From Massilia sp. ZL223 (lineage in GTDB: Bacteria; Pseudomonadota; Gammaproteobacteria; Burkholderiales; Burkholderiaceae_D), in the NCBI RefSeq assembly GCF_018119395.1, contig NZ_JAGPWD010000012.1, forward strand, positions 1-64,000: DNA of 64,000 nucleotides, written 5' to 3'. Shown here piece by piece: positions 7,057-16,057 of the stretch (position 1 is its first letter; the number at the start of each line of letters is the position of its first letter). Made by a program: the position numbers and the translations under genes. The notes beneath the pieces are model-generated. The model was not told where the DNA came from. It did no database searches and was given only the letters and a program-made list of their open reading frames with translations.

Positions 7057-8053
7057 TAAAGACAAAGACGCCACCAACAAGGCGGCGATCCTGATGCTGG
7101 CGCTGGGCGAGGCCGAAGCGGCCGAGGTGATGAAGTTCCTCGGCCCGCGCGAAGTGCTCAAGCTGGGCGCCGCGATGGCGCAGATGAAGGCGGTGCAGCA
7201 CGAGCAGGTGGTGACGGTGCTGGAAGACTTCGTCGTGGAAACCAACCTGCACTCGACCGTGGGCCTGGATTCGGACGAATACATCCGCCAGGTGCTGACC
7301 AAGGCGCTGGGCGACGACAAGGCCGCCGTGCTGCTCAACCGTATCCTGGGCGGCAAGGACGCCTCGGGTATCGAGAGCCTGAAGTGGATGGACTCGACCT
7401 CGGTCGCGGAACTGATCCGCAACGAGCACCCGCAGATCATCGCCACCATCCTGGTGCACCTCGAGCGCGACCAGTCCTGCGAAATCCTGTCACACTTTAC
7501 CGAGCGCTTGCGTAACGACGTGGTGCTGCGTATCGCCACCCTGGACGGCGTGCAGCCGGCCGCCTTGCGCGAGCTGAACGACGTGCTGACCAAGCTGCTG
7601 TCGGGCAACGAGAACATCAAGAAATCGTCGCTGGGCGGCGTGCGCACCGCTGCCGAGATCTTGAACTTCATGAGCGGCGAGCAGGAAGCGGCCGTCATGG
7701 ACAACATCAAGAACTACGACAACGACATGGCGCAGAAGATCATGGACGAGATGTTCGTGTTCGACAACATCATCGACATCGACGACCGCGGCATCCAGCT
7801 GCTGCTGCGCGAAGTGCAGTCGGAGATGCTGATCATCGCGCTGAAAGGCGCCTCGCAGGACCTGCGCGAGAAAATCTTCAAGAACATGTCGCAGCGTGCC
7901 AGCGAAATGATGCGCGAGGACCTGGAATCGAAAGGTCCGGTGCGCCTGTCGGAAGTGGAAACCCAGCAGAAGCAGATCCTGCAGATCGTCCGCCGCCTGG
8001 CTGACGAAGGCCAGATCGTGCTGGGCGGTAAAGGTGAGGATTCCTTCGTCTGA
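7049..8053 (+). CDS. fliG: Flagellar motor switch protein FliG
   Basis: A 334-residue FliG of normal length, the C-ring protein that couples FliF to the stators. The N-terminal FliF-binding domain (AAILMLALGEAEAAEVMKFL), the middle domain with EHPQIIATILVHLE, and the C-terminal torque domain (FVFDNIIDIDDRGIQLLLRE) with its charged ridge are all present. It overlaps the end of fliF by 8 bp and fliH by 1 bp (TGATG), implying coupled translation. Confidence 0.97.
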   Translation: MSDKDKDATNKAAILMLALGEAEAAEVMKFLGPREVLKLGAAMAQMKAVQHEQVVTVLEDFVVETNLHSTVGLDSDEYIRQVLTKALGDDKAAVLLNRILGGKDASGIESLKWMDSTSVAELIRNEHPQIIATILVHLERDQSCEILSHFTERLRNDVVLRIATLDGVQPAALRELNDVLTKLLSGNENIKKSSLGGVRTAAEILNFMSGEQEAAVMDNIKNYDNDMAQKIMDEMFVFDNIIDIDDRGIQLLLREVQSEMLIIALKGASQDLREKIFKNMSQRASEMMREDLESKGPVRLSEVETQQKQILQIVRRLADEGQIVLGGKGEDSFV

Positions 8054-8760
8054 TGGTGATTCCGAAAGAACTGCAGAGCGCCTACCAGCGCTGGGAAATG
8101 GCCTCCTTCGACAAGGAGCGCCGAAGTGCCCAGCGCGAGGAGCAGCCCGCTCCTGCCCCGGTGGAGATCGTCCCCCAGGTGGTGTTGCCGAGCGTGGAAG
8201 AAATCGAGGCGATGCGCGAAGCCGCACGCCAGGAAGGCTACCTGCAAGGCTTGCAGGAAGGCCGCGAGCAAGGCTATGCCGAGGGCCGCGCCCAGGGCTA
8301 TGCCGACGGCGCCGAAGCCGGCCAGACCGAGTCGGCCGCCGAGCTGGAGCAGATGCGTTCGATCGCCGCCACCTTCGGCGACGCGGTCGCCGCAGCCGAC
8401 GAGACCATCGCCGCCGACGTGCTGGAACTGGCCCTGCGCCTGGCGCGCGGCATGGTGCGCACCGCCTTCGATGTGCGCCCCGAGCTGATCGTCCCCATCG
8501 TGCGCGAAGCCATCGGCTACCTGCCGGTGCTGCAGCAGCCTGCGCTGCTGAGCCTGCACCCGGAAGATGCCCTGATTGTGCGCCAGGGCATGGCCGACGA
8601 GCTGACCAAGGGCGGCTGGCGCATCATCGAAGACGCCGGCATCGCGCGCGGCGGCTGCAAGGTCGAGACCGCGAGCAACCAGATCGATGCCCAGGCCCAG
8701 GCCCGCTGGCACCGCCTGACGCATGCGCTGGGCGCGAATGTCGAATGGATGGGACAGTAA
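8053..8760 (+). CDS. fliH: Flagellar export ATPase regulator FliH
   Basis: A 235-residue FliH, the stator-like partner that inhibits and docks the FliI ATPase. Residues ~57-95 carry the characteristic glycine repeat ([18 protein letters not shown]), which forms a GxxxG helical dimer. The C-terminal FliH/V-ATPase-E domain follows, with [12 protein letters not shown] and a final [15 protein letters not shown]. Its ATG overlaps the fliG stop by one base, and fliI begins one base after its own stop. Confidence 0.93.
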   Translation: MVIPKELQSAYQRWEMASFDKERRSAQREEQPAPAPVEIVPQVVLPSVEEIEAMREAARQEGYLQGLQEGREQGYAEGRAQGYADGAEAGQTESAAELEQMRSIAATFGDAVAAADETIAADVLELALRLARGMVRTAFDVRPELIVPIVREAIGYLPVLQQPALLSLHPEDALIVRQGMADELTKGGWRIIEDAGIARGGCKVETASNQIDAQAQARWHRLTHALGANVEWMGQ

Positions 8761-8761
8761 G

Positions 8762-10159
8762 ATGAGCACGACCGCCGACCGCCACACCGCACGCTGGAAA
8801 TCCTTCCTGCGCGACTGCGACGCCCTGGTGGGCTTCGCCGAGCCGATGCAGGTCTCGGGACGCGTGACGCGCGTGGCCGGCCTGGTGATGGAATGCGTCG
8901 GCCTGCGCCTGGCGGTGGGCAGCGCCTGCACCATCCCGACCGCCAACGGTCACATCGAGGCCGAAGTGGTCGGCTTCGAGGGCGAGCGCCTGTTCCTGAT
9001 GCCGCAGAGCGACGTCGAAGGCGTGGTGCCCGGCTCGCGCGTGTTCCCGGTGGAGAGCGTGCTGCCCAAGCCGGGCAGCGTGCCGCACCCGCGCCGCCGC
9101 CCGAGCGACCGCGCGCGCCACCTGCCGGTGGGCGAGCAGCTGCTGGGCCGGGTGGTGGACGGCGCCGGCCGCCCGCTCGACGGCCTGGGCCCGCTCGGCA
9201 CCCACGAAGTGGCGCCGCTGAATGCCCGCCCGGTCAACCCGCTCGACCGCGCGCCGATCAAGGACACCCTGGACGTGGGCGTGCGCGCCATCAACGCCAT
9301 GCTCACCGTGGGCCGCGGCCAGCGCCTGGGCCTGTTCGCCGGTACCGGTGTCGGTAAGTCTGTGCTGCTCGGGATGATCGCGCGCTATACCGAAGCCGAA
9401 GTCATCGTGGTCGGCCTGATCGGCGAACGGGGCCGCGAGGTGAAGGAATTCATCGAGCAGATCCTGGGCCCGGACGGCCGCGCTCGCTCGGCCGTGGTGG
9501 CCGCGCCGGCCGACGCCCCTCCCCTGATGCGCCTGCAGGGCGCCGCCTATGCCACGGCGATTGCCGAGCACTTCCGCGACCAGGGCAAGAACGTCCTGCT
9601 CATCATGGATTCGCTGACCCGCTACGCCATGGCCCAGCGCGAGATCGCCCTGGCCATCGGCGAGCCGCCCGCCACCAAGGGCTATCCGCCGTCGGTGTTC
9701 GCCAAGCTGCCGGTGCTGGTCGAACGCGCCGGCAACGGCGTCGAGGGCGGCGGCTCGATCACCGCCTTCTATACGGTGCTGTCCGAGGGCGACGACCAGC
9801 AGGACCCGATCGCGGATGCGGCGCGCGGTATCCTGGACGGCCACATCGTGCTGAACCGCCACCTGGCCGAGGCCGGCCACTATCCGGCGATCGACATCGA
9901 GCAATCGATCTCGCGCGCCATGCACGGCATCACCACCCACGAACACCAGCTGGCGGCGCGCAAGCTCAAGCAGCTGTACTCGCGCTACCAGCGCTCGCGC
10001 GACCTGATCAGCGTCGGCGCCTATGCCCCAGGCAGCGATCCGGTGCTGGACCAGGCCATCGCCAAGCACGGCGACATCGAGGGCTTCCTGTGCCAGGAAA
10101 TCCACGACAACGTGGGCTTGCCCGAGAGCTTGGGGCAACTTACCTCTCTATTCCAGTGA
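8762..10159 (+). CDS. fliI: Flagellum-specific ATPase FliI
   Basis: A 465-residue type III export ATPase. The Walker A loop is FAGTGVGKS and Walker B is [17 protein letters not shown]; the family signature [19 protein letters not shown] and the arginine-finger region SRAMHGIT are present. I start at ATG 8762, one base after the fliH stop; the longer frame from 8723 would lie inside fliH. It energises unfolding and delivery of export substrates together with fliH and fliJ on either side. Confidence 0.97.
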   Translation: MSTTADRHTARWKSFLRDCDALVGFAEPMQVSGRVTRVAGLVMECVGLRLAVGSACTIPTANGHIEAEVVGFEGERLFLMPQSDVEGVVPGSRVFPVESVLPKPGSVPHPRRRPSDRARHLPVGEQLLGRVVDGAGRPLDGLGPLGTHEVAPLNARPVNPLDRAPIKDTLDVGVRAINAMLTVGRGQRLGLFAGTGVGKSVLLGMIARYTEAEVIVVGLIGERGREVKEFIEQILGPDGRARSAVVAAPADAPPLMRLQGAAYATAIAEHFRDQGKNVLLIMDSLTRYAMAQREIALAIGEPPATKGYPPSVFAKLPVLVERAGNGVEGGGSITAFYTVLSEGDDQQDPIADAARGILDGHIVLNRHLAEAGHYPAIDIEQSISRAMHGITTHEHQLAARKLKQLYSRYQRSRDLISVGAYAPGSDPVLDQAIAKHGDIEGFLCQEIHDNVGLPESLGQLTSLFQ

Positions 10160-10196
10160 TGAGGGGATGCTTGGCGGAACTATACTGTGATCCATT

Positions 10197-10637
10197 ATGG
10201 CCCAAGCTTCCGCCCTCGAAACTCTCATTGACCTGGCCCAGCGCGAATCCGACGCTGCCGCCAAGCGCCTCGGCGTCGCCCTGAAGGCGGTCGAGGAGGC
10301 CGAGCAGAAGCTGGAGATGCTGGTCGGCTACCGCGACGAGTACGCGCGCAAGCTGGATGCGGCCCAGCTGGCCGGCATCACGCCCTTCGCGTATCACAAT
10401 TTTGTTGCCTTCATCGGCAAGCTGGACAACGCGCTCAATGGCCAGCGCGAAGTCATCAAGCACGCGCAGTACAAGGCCAGTGTGGAAAAGACGGCATGGC
10501 AGGAAAGCGAGCGCAAGCGCCTGTCCTACCGCACCTTGAGCGAACGCGCCGCGGCCGAGACTTTAAAGATCGAGAACAAGCGCGACCAGAAACTGATGGA
10601 CGACCACGCGGCCCGTGGCGCCTTCTACAAACGCTGA
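10197..10637 (+). CDS. fliJ: Flagellar export chaperone FliJ
   Basis: A 146-residue, almost wholly alpha-helical, charged coiled-coil protein (LAQRESDAAAKRLGVALKAV, then ERAAAETLKIENKRDQKLMD). Length, composition and place between fliI and fliK identify FliJ, the central stalk in the FliI ring that also cycles export chaperones. No strong Shine-Dalgarno is visible before the ATG; a TATACT sequence 17-22 bp before it could be a weak internal promoter. Confidence 0.9.
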   Translation: MAQASALETLIDLAQRESDAAAKRLGVALKAVEEAEQKLEMLVGYRDEYARKLDAAQLAGITPFAYHNFVAFIGKLDNALNGQREVIKHAQYKASVEKTAWQESERKRLSYRTLSERAAAETLKIENKRDQKLMDDHAARGAFYKR

Positions 10638-10644
10638 ACCTATC

Positions 10645-11910
10645 ATGACGATGCAGACCACCACCCTTCCGTTCCAGGTTGCCGGCGCCAACGCCGCAGG
10701 TTCCCAACTGCAGCGCGCCAACGCGCTGCCGGGCGCGGCCGCCGACGGCGGCAAGGCCTTCGGCGCCACGCTCTCGCGCGAGCTCGCGCAGCGCCAGGCG
10801 ATGCCGCAGCAGCAGATGGCCCCTGCCCCGGCCGCCCAGCAGAACAAAGCGGCCGCCGCCAAGCCGAATGCTGGCGACAAGCCGGCCCAGGCGCAGCGCA
10901 CCGCGAATCGCGAGCCGGCCAAGCAGACCCAGGCAACGTCCAGGGACGAGGCCCCGGCGGCCAAGACCGCGAACGCGGATGCGGCCGAAGGCAGCGAGGA
11001 AAGCAAGGACGCGGCAGCGGCCAGCGCAGCCGCCGAGGCCGCCACGGCGCCCGTGACCGACATGCTGGCCTTCATGGCCAGCCTGGCCCAGCCGGCCCCA
11101 GCCGCACCGGTGGCAGCGGAAGCCGCGCCGGCCGACGCGCTGGAGTCGGCCTTCCAGCAGATCAAGGCAGGCCAGGACGGCCTGGCGCTCGAGGCCGAAG
11201 CCCTGCCCCGGGACACCGCATCGACCGGCCTCGCCGCGGCGACCGGCGTCGAGCGCGCGCCTGTCGAGCTGCCTGCCGGCGAGGATGCGGCCTCGATGCC
11301 GCAGGCCAAGCCGGACGCCGGCCAGTTCCAGGCCCAGCTGCGCGAAGCGAGCCAGCAGCAGGCCGCCGCCGAAGCGCCGGCCCCGAGCGTCACCCAGCTG
11401 CAGGCCCAGGCCGCCAAGCTGGAAACCGTGCAGCCGGCCGCCGTGCCGGCCGACCGCATCCCGGCGCGGGTGGGCAGCCAGGGCTGGGACAACCAGGTCA
11501 GCCAGCGCATCGTCTACATGGTCGGCAAGGAACAAGCCGCCACCCTGACCCTGAACCCGCCGGATCTCGGCCCGGTGCAGGTGGTGCTGAACGTGAGCAA
11601 CGACCAGGCCAGCGTGCAGTTCTCGTCGAACCAGCTGGAGGTGCGCCAGGCCCTGGAAAGCGCGATTCCCAAACTGCGCGAGATGATGAGCGAGAGCGGT
11701 ATCGCGCTGGGTAATGCGACGGTGGATGCGGGCATGCCGGACCAGCGCCAGGCTTCGCAGGATGGGGAGCGCCGTGGCAATGGCGGCGCCTCCGGGCTGA
11801 ATGGCAACGGCCGCGATGCGGGCGGCAACGGGAATTCGACGGAGAGCGCACCGCGTAGCGCTCGTACCGTAGCGGTGGGCGACCGCGGCATGGTCGACAC
11901 CTTCGCGTAA
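10645..11910 (+). CDS. fliK: Flagellar hook-length control protein FliK
   Basis: A 421-residue FliK, the secreted ruler that measures the hook and switches export specificity at FlhB. A long Ala/Gln/Pro-rich, probably disordered N-terminal region (to ~residue 280) is followed by the conserved Flg_hook domain (QRIVYMVGKEQAATLTLNPP, DLGPVQVVLNVSNDQASVQF, then LREMMSESGI) and a Gly/Asn/Arg-rich tail. I start at ATG 10645, 7 bp after the fliJ stop; ATG 10651 is also possible. It is the last gene before a strong REP hairpin. Confidence 0.93.
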   Translation: MTMQTTTLPFQVAGANAAGSQLQRANALPGAAADGGKAFGATLSRELAQRQAMPQQQMAPAPAAQQNKAAAAKPNAGDKPAQAQRTANREPAKQTQATSRDEAPAAKTANADAAEGSEESKDAAAASAAAEAATAPVTDMLAFMASLAQPAPAAPVAAEAAPADALESAFQQIKAGQDGLALEAEALPRDTASTGLAAATGVERAPVELPAGEDAASMPQAKPDAGQFQAQLREASQQQAAAEAPAPSVTQLQAQAAKLETVQPAAVPADRIPARVGSQGWDNQVSQRIVYMVGKEQAATLTLNPPDLGPVQVVLNVSNDQASVQFSSNQLEVRQALESAIPKLREMMSESGIALGNATVDAGMPDQRQASQDGERRGNGGASGLNGNGRDAGGNGNSTESAPRSARTVAVGDRGMVDTFA

Positions 11911-11931
11911 CGGTATTTAGTTAGCTTGAAG

Positions 11932-12019
11932 ACCGTCGCCCCGGCGCAGGCCGGGGCCCAAGTTTGCATGCGCTGTCGAAACGCTTAACTTGGGCCCCGG
12001 CCTTCGCCGGGGCGACGGT
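11932..12019. repeat. REP-type inverted repeat between fliK and fliL
   Basis: Two 33-nt arms (11932-11964 and 11987-12019) are reverse complements with one mismatch. Each begins or ends with ACCGTCGCCCCGGCG and contains its own hairpin (CCCCGGC/GCCGGGG). The right arm runs into TTTTTAGG, so the element can also act as a transcription terminator splitting fliFGHIJK from fliLMNOPQR. Related copies are at 17433-17465 and 54736-54856. Confidence 0.85.
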
Positions 12020-12182
12020 TTTTAGGGTGCGTGGAGGCAGCTTTTTTCCATTCCGCCATCACGTCGACGCAACAATCGTGGAGAAAGCCGCCTCTTCTCC
12101 CCTCTTTTCAAAGCTTGCCCAGACGCATCTATCCGCGACAATGCCATAATGACGGACACAACCAACAGGCAGTAGGAAGATC

Positions 12183-12722
12183 TTGAAAGCGAATCCGAAA
12201 ACGAAGGCCGATCCGAAGGCGGATGCGGCAGCAGCGGCGCCCACCGGCTCGAAGAAGAAGCTGATCATCATGGTCGCCGCGGCGGTCCTGGTGCTCGGCG
12301 CGGGCGCGGGCGGCGGCTGGTACTTCAGCCAGTCCGGCGCGCACGCCGAGGAAGCCCCGGCCAAGGAAAGCAAGAAGAGCAAGAAGAAAAAGCATGACGA
12401 GGACGTCAAGGCCGAGTACGTCCCGGTCGAGGCCTTCACCGTGAACCTGCAGCCGGAAAACGGCGAACAGTATTTGCAGGTACAGTTCACCTTGCAGGTC
12501 GCCGGCGCCGAACAGGTTCAATTGGTGAAGGACAACATGGCCGTGGTGCGCAACCGCGTGCTGCTGCTCTTGTCCGGCAAGAAGGCGTCCGAGATCAGCA
12601 CCGTCGAGGGCAAGCAGCAGCTGGCGGCCGAGATCCTGGCGGCCGTCCAGCAGCCTTTCGAGAAAGATGGCGACGAGCAGGACGTGACCGACGTATTGTT
12701 TACTTCGTTTATCATCCAGTAA
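12183..12722 (+). CDS. fliL: Flagellar basal body-associated protein FliL
   Basis: A 179-residue FliL, which stabilises stator-rotor contacts. A Lys-rich cytoplasmic N-terminus precedes one membrane helix (IIMVAAAVLVLGAGAG, ~residues 29-45). A Lys/Ser linker and the periplasmic domain follow (YVPVEAFTVNLQPENGEQYL, RNRVLLLLSGKKASEI), ending in VTDVLFTSFIIQ. Translation appears to start at TTG 12183, preceded by AGGAAG. It starts the fliLMNOPQR run downstream of the REP hairpin, so it may have its own promoter. Confidence 0.93.
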   Translation: MKANPKTKADPKADAAAAAPTGSKKKLIIMVAAAVLVLGAGAGGGWYFSQSGAHAEEAPAKESKKSKKKKHDEDVKAEYVPVEAFTVNLQPENGEQYLQVQFTLQVAGAEQVQLVKDNMAVVRNRVLLLLSGKKASEISTVEGKQQLAAEILAAVQQPFEKDGDEQDVTDVLFTSFIIQ

Positions 12723-12731
12723 AGAAGCACC

Positions 12732-13715
12732 ATGGCCGATAATTTCCTCTCACAGGAAGAAGTCGATGCCCTCTTAAAAGGGGTCAACGGCGATCAGGAC
12801 GACATTGCGACGCCTGAAGACACCTCGGGGGTACGCACATATAACCTGGCAACGCAGGAGCGGATCGTCCGCGGCCGCATGCCGACGCTCGAGATCATCA
12901 ACGAGCGTTTCGCCAGGTATCTGCGGGTCGGCCTGTTCAACTTCCTGCGCCGCAGCGCCGAAGTCTCGGTGGGCTCGGTGCGGGTCTCGAAGTACAGCGA
13001 ATTCATCCGCAACCTGGTGGTCCCCACCAACCTGAACCTGATCCACATGAAGCCCCTGCGCGGCACTGCGCTGATGGTCTTCGATCCGGGCCTGGTGTTC
13101 CTGCTGGTGGACAACCTGTTCGGCGGCGACGGCCGCTTCCACACGCGCGTGGAAGGCCGCGACTTTACCCAGACCGAGCAGCGCATCATCATGCGCATCC
13201 TCGACATCGTGTTCGAGGCCTATGCCAAGTCGTGGGAACCGGTGTACCCGATCGAGTTCGAGTACATCCGTTCCGAGATGAACACGCAGTTCGCCAACAT
13301 CGCGACCCCGAACGAGGTCGTGGTGTCCTGCACCTTCACGGTCGAGCTGGGCTCGGTGTCGGGCCAGATCCACTTCTGCATGCCCTACTCGATGATCGAG
13401 CCGATCCGCGATGCGCTGACCTCGAGCATCCAGGGCGAGGCCCTGGAAGTCGACAAGCGCTGGGTGCGCCTGATGACCCAGCAGATCCAGGTGGCCGAGG
13501 TCGAGCTGGTGGCGGTGTTGGGCCACGGCAAGGCGAACTTCGACGAGATTCTCAACATGAAGGTGGGCGACGTCATCCCCCTCAGCGTGCCGCAAACCCT
13601 GCAGGCCACGGTGGACGGCGTCCCCGTGATGGATTGCAGCTACGGCGTGCACAACGGTCAATATGCGCTGAAGGTCGAGAAACTGCTCGCCAACAGCGAC
13701 ACATTCAGCAAATAA
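12732..13715 (+). CDS. fliM: Flagellar motor switch protein FliM
   Basis: A 327-residue FliM. The N-terminal CheY-P binding peptide (NFLSQEEVDALLKG) is intact, so the motor should respond to chemotaxis even though no che genes are in the window. The CheC-like middle domain includes RGTALMVFDPGLVFLLVDNL and FGGDGRF, and the C-terminal SpoA domain (DVIPLSVPQTLQATVDGVPV) binds FliN. It lies 9 bp after fliL and 18 bp before fliN. Confidence 0.97.
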   Translation: MADNFLSQEEVDALLKGVNGDQDDIATPEDTSGVRTYNLATQERIVRGRMPTLEIINERFARYLRVGLFNFLRRSAEVSVGSVRVSKYSEFIRNLVVPTNLNLIHMKPLRGTALMVFDPGLVFLLVDNLFGGDGRFHTRVEGRDFTQTEQRIIMRILDIVFEAYAKSWEPVYPIEFEYIRSEMNTQFANIATPNEVVVSCTFTVELGSVSGQIHFCMPYSMIEPIRDALTSSIQGEALEVDKRWVRLMTQQIQVAEVELVAVLGHGKANFDEILNMKVGDVIPLSVPQTLQATVDGVPVMDCSYGVHNGQYALKVEKLLANSDTFSK

Positions 13716-13733
13716 GCAATACAGGAGAGCATC

Positions 13734-14171
13734 ATGTCTGACACCCAGGACGATCAGGGCAGCCTCGACGACGATTGGGGCGCGGCGATTGCCGAGCAGG
13801 CCGCGGCCGAAGCGGCGGCGCTCGAGCGCCAGCAGCAGACGGCGGCAGCCGCCCCGGCCGCTGCCGTGTTCCAGGATTTCTCGAACAAGGGCGCGCGCAA
13901 CGAGACCCCGAACGACATCGACTTCATCCTCGACATCCCGGTCCAGCTGACGGTGGAACTGGGCCGCACCAAGATCGCCATCAAGAACCTGCTGCAGCTG
14001 GCGCAGGGCTCGGTGGTCGAGCTGGACGGCCTGGCCGGCGAGCCGATGGACGTGCTGGTCAACGGCTGCCTGATCGCGCAGGGCGAGGTCGTGGTCGTGA
14101 ACGACAAGTTCGGTATCCGACTCACTGATATCATCACGCCATCTGAACGGATCCGAAAACTGAATAAATGA
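13734..14171 (+). CDS. fliN: Flagellar motor switch protein FliN
   Basis: A 145-residue FliN, the lower C-ring and export-cargo docking subunit. The N-terminal ~60 residues are Ala/Gln/Asp-rich and variable. The SpoA domain follows (DIDFILDIPVQLTVELGRTK, AQGSVVELDGLAGEPMDVLV, EVVVVNDKFGIRLTDIITPS). AGGAGAGCATC precedes the ATG. Its stop overlaps the fliO start (ATGA), so fliO is translationally coupled. Confidence 0.96.
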   Translation: MSDTQDDQGSLDDDWGAAIAEQAAAEAAALERQQQTAAAAPAAAVFQDFSNKGARNETPNDIDFILDIPVQLTVELGRTKIAIKNLLQLAQGSVVELDGLAGEPMDVLVNGCLIAQGEVVVVNDKFGIRLTDIITPSERIRKLNK

Positions 14172-15043
14172 CCAAGCGCAACGTCGCGATCACCGTAGGG
14201 TGGACGGCTTTCCCGTCCACGCGTTCAACCCGCGCCGGCACCTCCGGCGAACGACGCCTGGACGCGTGGACGGCAACGCCGTCCACCCTACGTGCTTTGG
14301 CGGCGGCAATGCTGTTCGCGCCGCTGGCCGCCTGCGCCGCCCCGCTGCCGGCCGAACCCGCCGCGCAGGCCGCGCCTGCTGTCGAGCAACCCGCGCCCGC
14401 GCCTGCCCCAGCGACACCCGCGCCTGAAACGCCGGCCGCTCCCGCGCCGGCGCCGGCCGCCCAAGAACCTGCCACTACCCCGCGCCGTCCCGGCGAAACC
14501 ACCACCGGCCGCCCGCCGGCGCCGGCCCGTCCGGCTCCCTCGCTCACCACCACGAACACCGCCCCGGTCCCGGCTCCTCTGCCGGCCGACCAGGCGCCCG
14601 CGCCTGCGGCGCAAGCGCCAATCACTGCGCCGGCTCCTGCTCCTGAACAGCAGACGCCGCGCGCCGCACTGCCGTCCTCGCCCACCAGCCCTGCGGCCGG
14701 CAGCCTGATGCAGACCATCCTGGCCCTGGTGCTGGTGCTGGCCGTGCTGGCCGGCCTGGCCTGGTTCCTGAAGCGCTTCGCACCCAAGATGATGGGCGGC
14801 AGTAACGCCAACCTGCGCCTGGTGGGCGCCCTCAACCTCGGCGCGCGCGAGCGCATCGTGGTGGTCGAGGTCGGCAACCAGTGGATCGTGGTCGGCGCTT
14901 CGCCCGGCCGCATCAATGCGCTGGCCACCATGCCGCGCCAGGAAGGCGTGGAAGGCACGGCAACCGTGGCGGCCGCCACGCCCTCCGCCGGCAGCTTCTC
15001 GGACTGGCTCAAGAATACGATCGACAAACGCAATGCGAAATAA
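14168..15043 (+). CDS. fliO: Flagellar export protein FliO with an in-frame REP insertion
   Basis: A 291-residue FliO, an accessory factor for FliP ring assembly. Order: an N-terminal hydrophobic signal, a very long Ala/Pro linker (~residues 58-175), one membrane helix ([20 protein letters not shown]), and the conserved FliO domain ([31 protein letters not shown]). Codons 10-42 do not look like FliO: they are a 99-nt palindromic repeat (14194-14292) between MTKRNVAIT and the hydrophobic stretch [16 protein letters not shown]. Because 99 is divisible by three, the frame is kept. The ATGA overlap with fliN supports the start at 14168, but TTG 14297 or ATG 14309 could serve after the repeat. It overlaps fliP by 11 bp. 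Confidence 0.88.
   Translation: MTKRNVAITVGWTAFPSTRSTRAGTSGERRLDAWTATPSTLRALAAAMLFAPLAACAAPLPAEPAAQAAPAVEQPAPAPAPATPAPETPAAPAPAPAAQEPATTPRRPGETTTGRPPAPARPAPSLTTTNTAPVPAPLPADQAPAPAAQAPITAPAPAPEQQTPRAALPSSPTSPAAGSLMQTILALVLVLAVLAGLAWFLKRFAPKMMGGSNANLRLVGALNLGARERIVVVEVGNQWIVVGASPGRINALATMPRQEGVEGTATVAAATPSAGSFSDWLKNTIDKRNAK
14194..14292. repeat. REP/BIME-like palindrome inside fliO
   Basis: Perfect 15-bp terminal inverted repeats (CGTAGGGTGGACGGC at 14194-14208 and its complement at 14278-14292) enclose two small hairpins of the form GTGGACGG-loop-CCGTCCAC and a CGCG-containing inner pair. Total length is 99 bp. I see no second copy in the window. Confidence 0.85.
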
Positions 15044-15773
15044 GAAAACCTGGCTGGCGGTCGGCCTGGCGCTGCTGCCCCTGCTGGCAGCCGCCCAGTC
15101 CGGCATCCCGGCCTTCAACACCAGCCCGGCCCCGGGCGGCGGCACCCAGTACTCGCTGCCGGTGCAGACCCTGCTGCTGCTCACCTCGCTCACCTTCCTG
15201 CCGGCAGCGCTGCTGATGATGACCAGCTTCACGCGCATCATCATCGTGCTGTCCCTGCTGCGCCAGGCGATCGGCACCCAGACCGCGCCGCCGAACCAGG
15301 TGATGGTGGGCCTGGCCCTGTTCCTGACCTTGTTCGTGATGGGCCCGACGTTCGACCGCATCTATACCGAGGCCTATGTGCCGCTGCAGGAGAACCGGAT
15401 CCAGATGACGGAAGCCATGAACCGCGGCGTGGTGCCGCTCAAGGAATTCATGGTCAAGCAGACCCGCCAGTCCGACCTGGCGCTGTTCGTCAAGATCTCG
15501 CGCTCGCCGGCCCTGCAGGGACCGGAGGACATCCCGCTGCGCGTGCTGATCCCGGCCTTCGTCACCAGCGAGCTGAAGACGGCCTTCCAGATCGGCTTCG
15601 CCATCTTCATTCCCTTCCTGATCATCGACATGGTGGTGGCGTCGGTGCTGATGTCGATGGGTATGATGATGATGTCGCCGGCCGTGATCTCGCTGCCGTT
15701 CAAGCTGATGCTGTTCGTGCTGGTCGACGGCTGGCAACTCCTGCTGGGCTCGCTGTCCCAGAGCTTCTACTGA
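15033..15773 (+). CDS. fliP: Flagellar export gate protein FliP
   Basis: A 246-residue FliP, core of the export gate. It has a cleavable signal ([16 protein letters not shown]), then membrane helices and family signatures: [20 protein letters not shown], a periplasmic part, [20 protein letters not shown] and [20 protein letters not shown]. The start at ATG 15033 overlaps the fliO end by 11 bp; the longer open frame from 14916 lies within fliO. fliQ follows after 10 bp. Confidence 0.97.
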   Translation: MRNKKTWLAVGLALLPLLAAAQSGIPAFNTSPAPGGGTQYSLPVQTLLLLTSLTFLPAALLMMTSFTRIIIVLSLLRQAIGTQTAPPNQVMVGLALFLTLFVMGPTFDRIYTEAYVPLQENRIQMTEAMNRGVVPLKEFMVKQTRQSDLALFVKISRSPALQGPEDIPLRVLIPAFVTSELKTAFQIGFAIFIPFLIIDMVVASVLMSMGMMMMSPAVISLPFKLMLFVLVDGWQLLLGSLSQSFY

Positions 15774-15783
15774 GGAACCAGGC

Positions 15784-16053
15784 ATGACTCCCGAAAGCGT
15801 GATGACCATGGGCCGCACGGCCATGGAAGTAACCCTGATGGTGTCGGCGCCGCTGCTGCTGGTGGCGCTGATCATCGGCCTGATCGTCAGCATCTTCCAG
15901 GCCGCCACCCAGATCAACGAGGCGACCCTGTCCTTCATCCCCAAGCTGGTCGGCATCTTTGTCGCCCTGGTGGTGGCGGGACCGTGGATGCTGTCGGTGA
16001 TGCTCGACTACATGCGCCAGGTGTTCACGGGCATCCCCGGCCTGATCGGATAA
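15784..16053 (+). CDS. fliQ: Flagellar export gate protein FliQ
   Basis: An 89-residue, two-helix membrane protein with the FliQ pattern: APLLLVALIIGLIVSIFQAA, TQINEATLSFIPKL, and the second helix GIFVALVVAGPWML ending in YMRQVFTGIPGLIG. It forms the FliP5Q4R1 gate with its neighbours. It starts 10 bp after fliP. Confidence 0.97.
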   Translation: MTPESVMTMGRTAMEVTLMVSAPLLLVALIIGLIVSIFQAATQINEATLSFIPKLVGIFVALVVAGPWMLSVMLDYMRQVFTGIPGLIG

Positions 16054-16057
16054 GCGC

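Noticed and set aside
5332-7710. Long antisense frame over fliF and fliG (792 codons)
   Set aside because: Its composition is that of a GC-rich shadow (Ser/His/Arg/Asp runs). fliF and fliG are certain on the other strand.
12024-12182. Search for a sigma-28 or sigma-54 promoter in front of fliL
   Set aside because: I found no convincing match. A sigma-70-type promoter remains possible but cannot be supported by eye.
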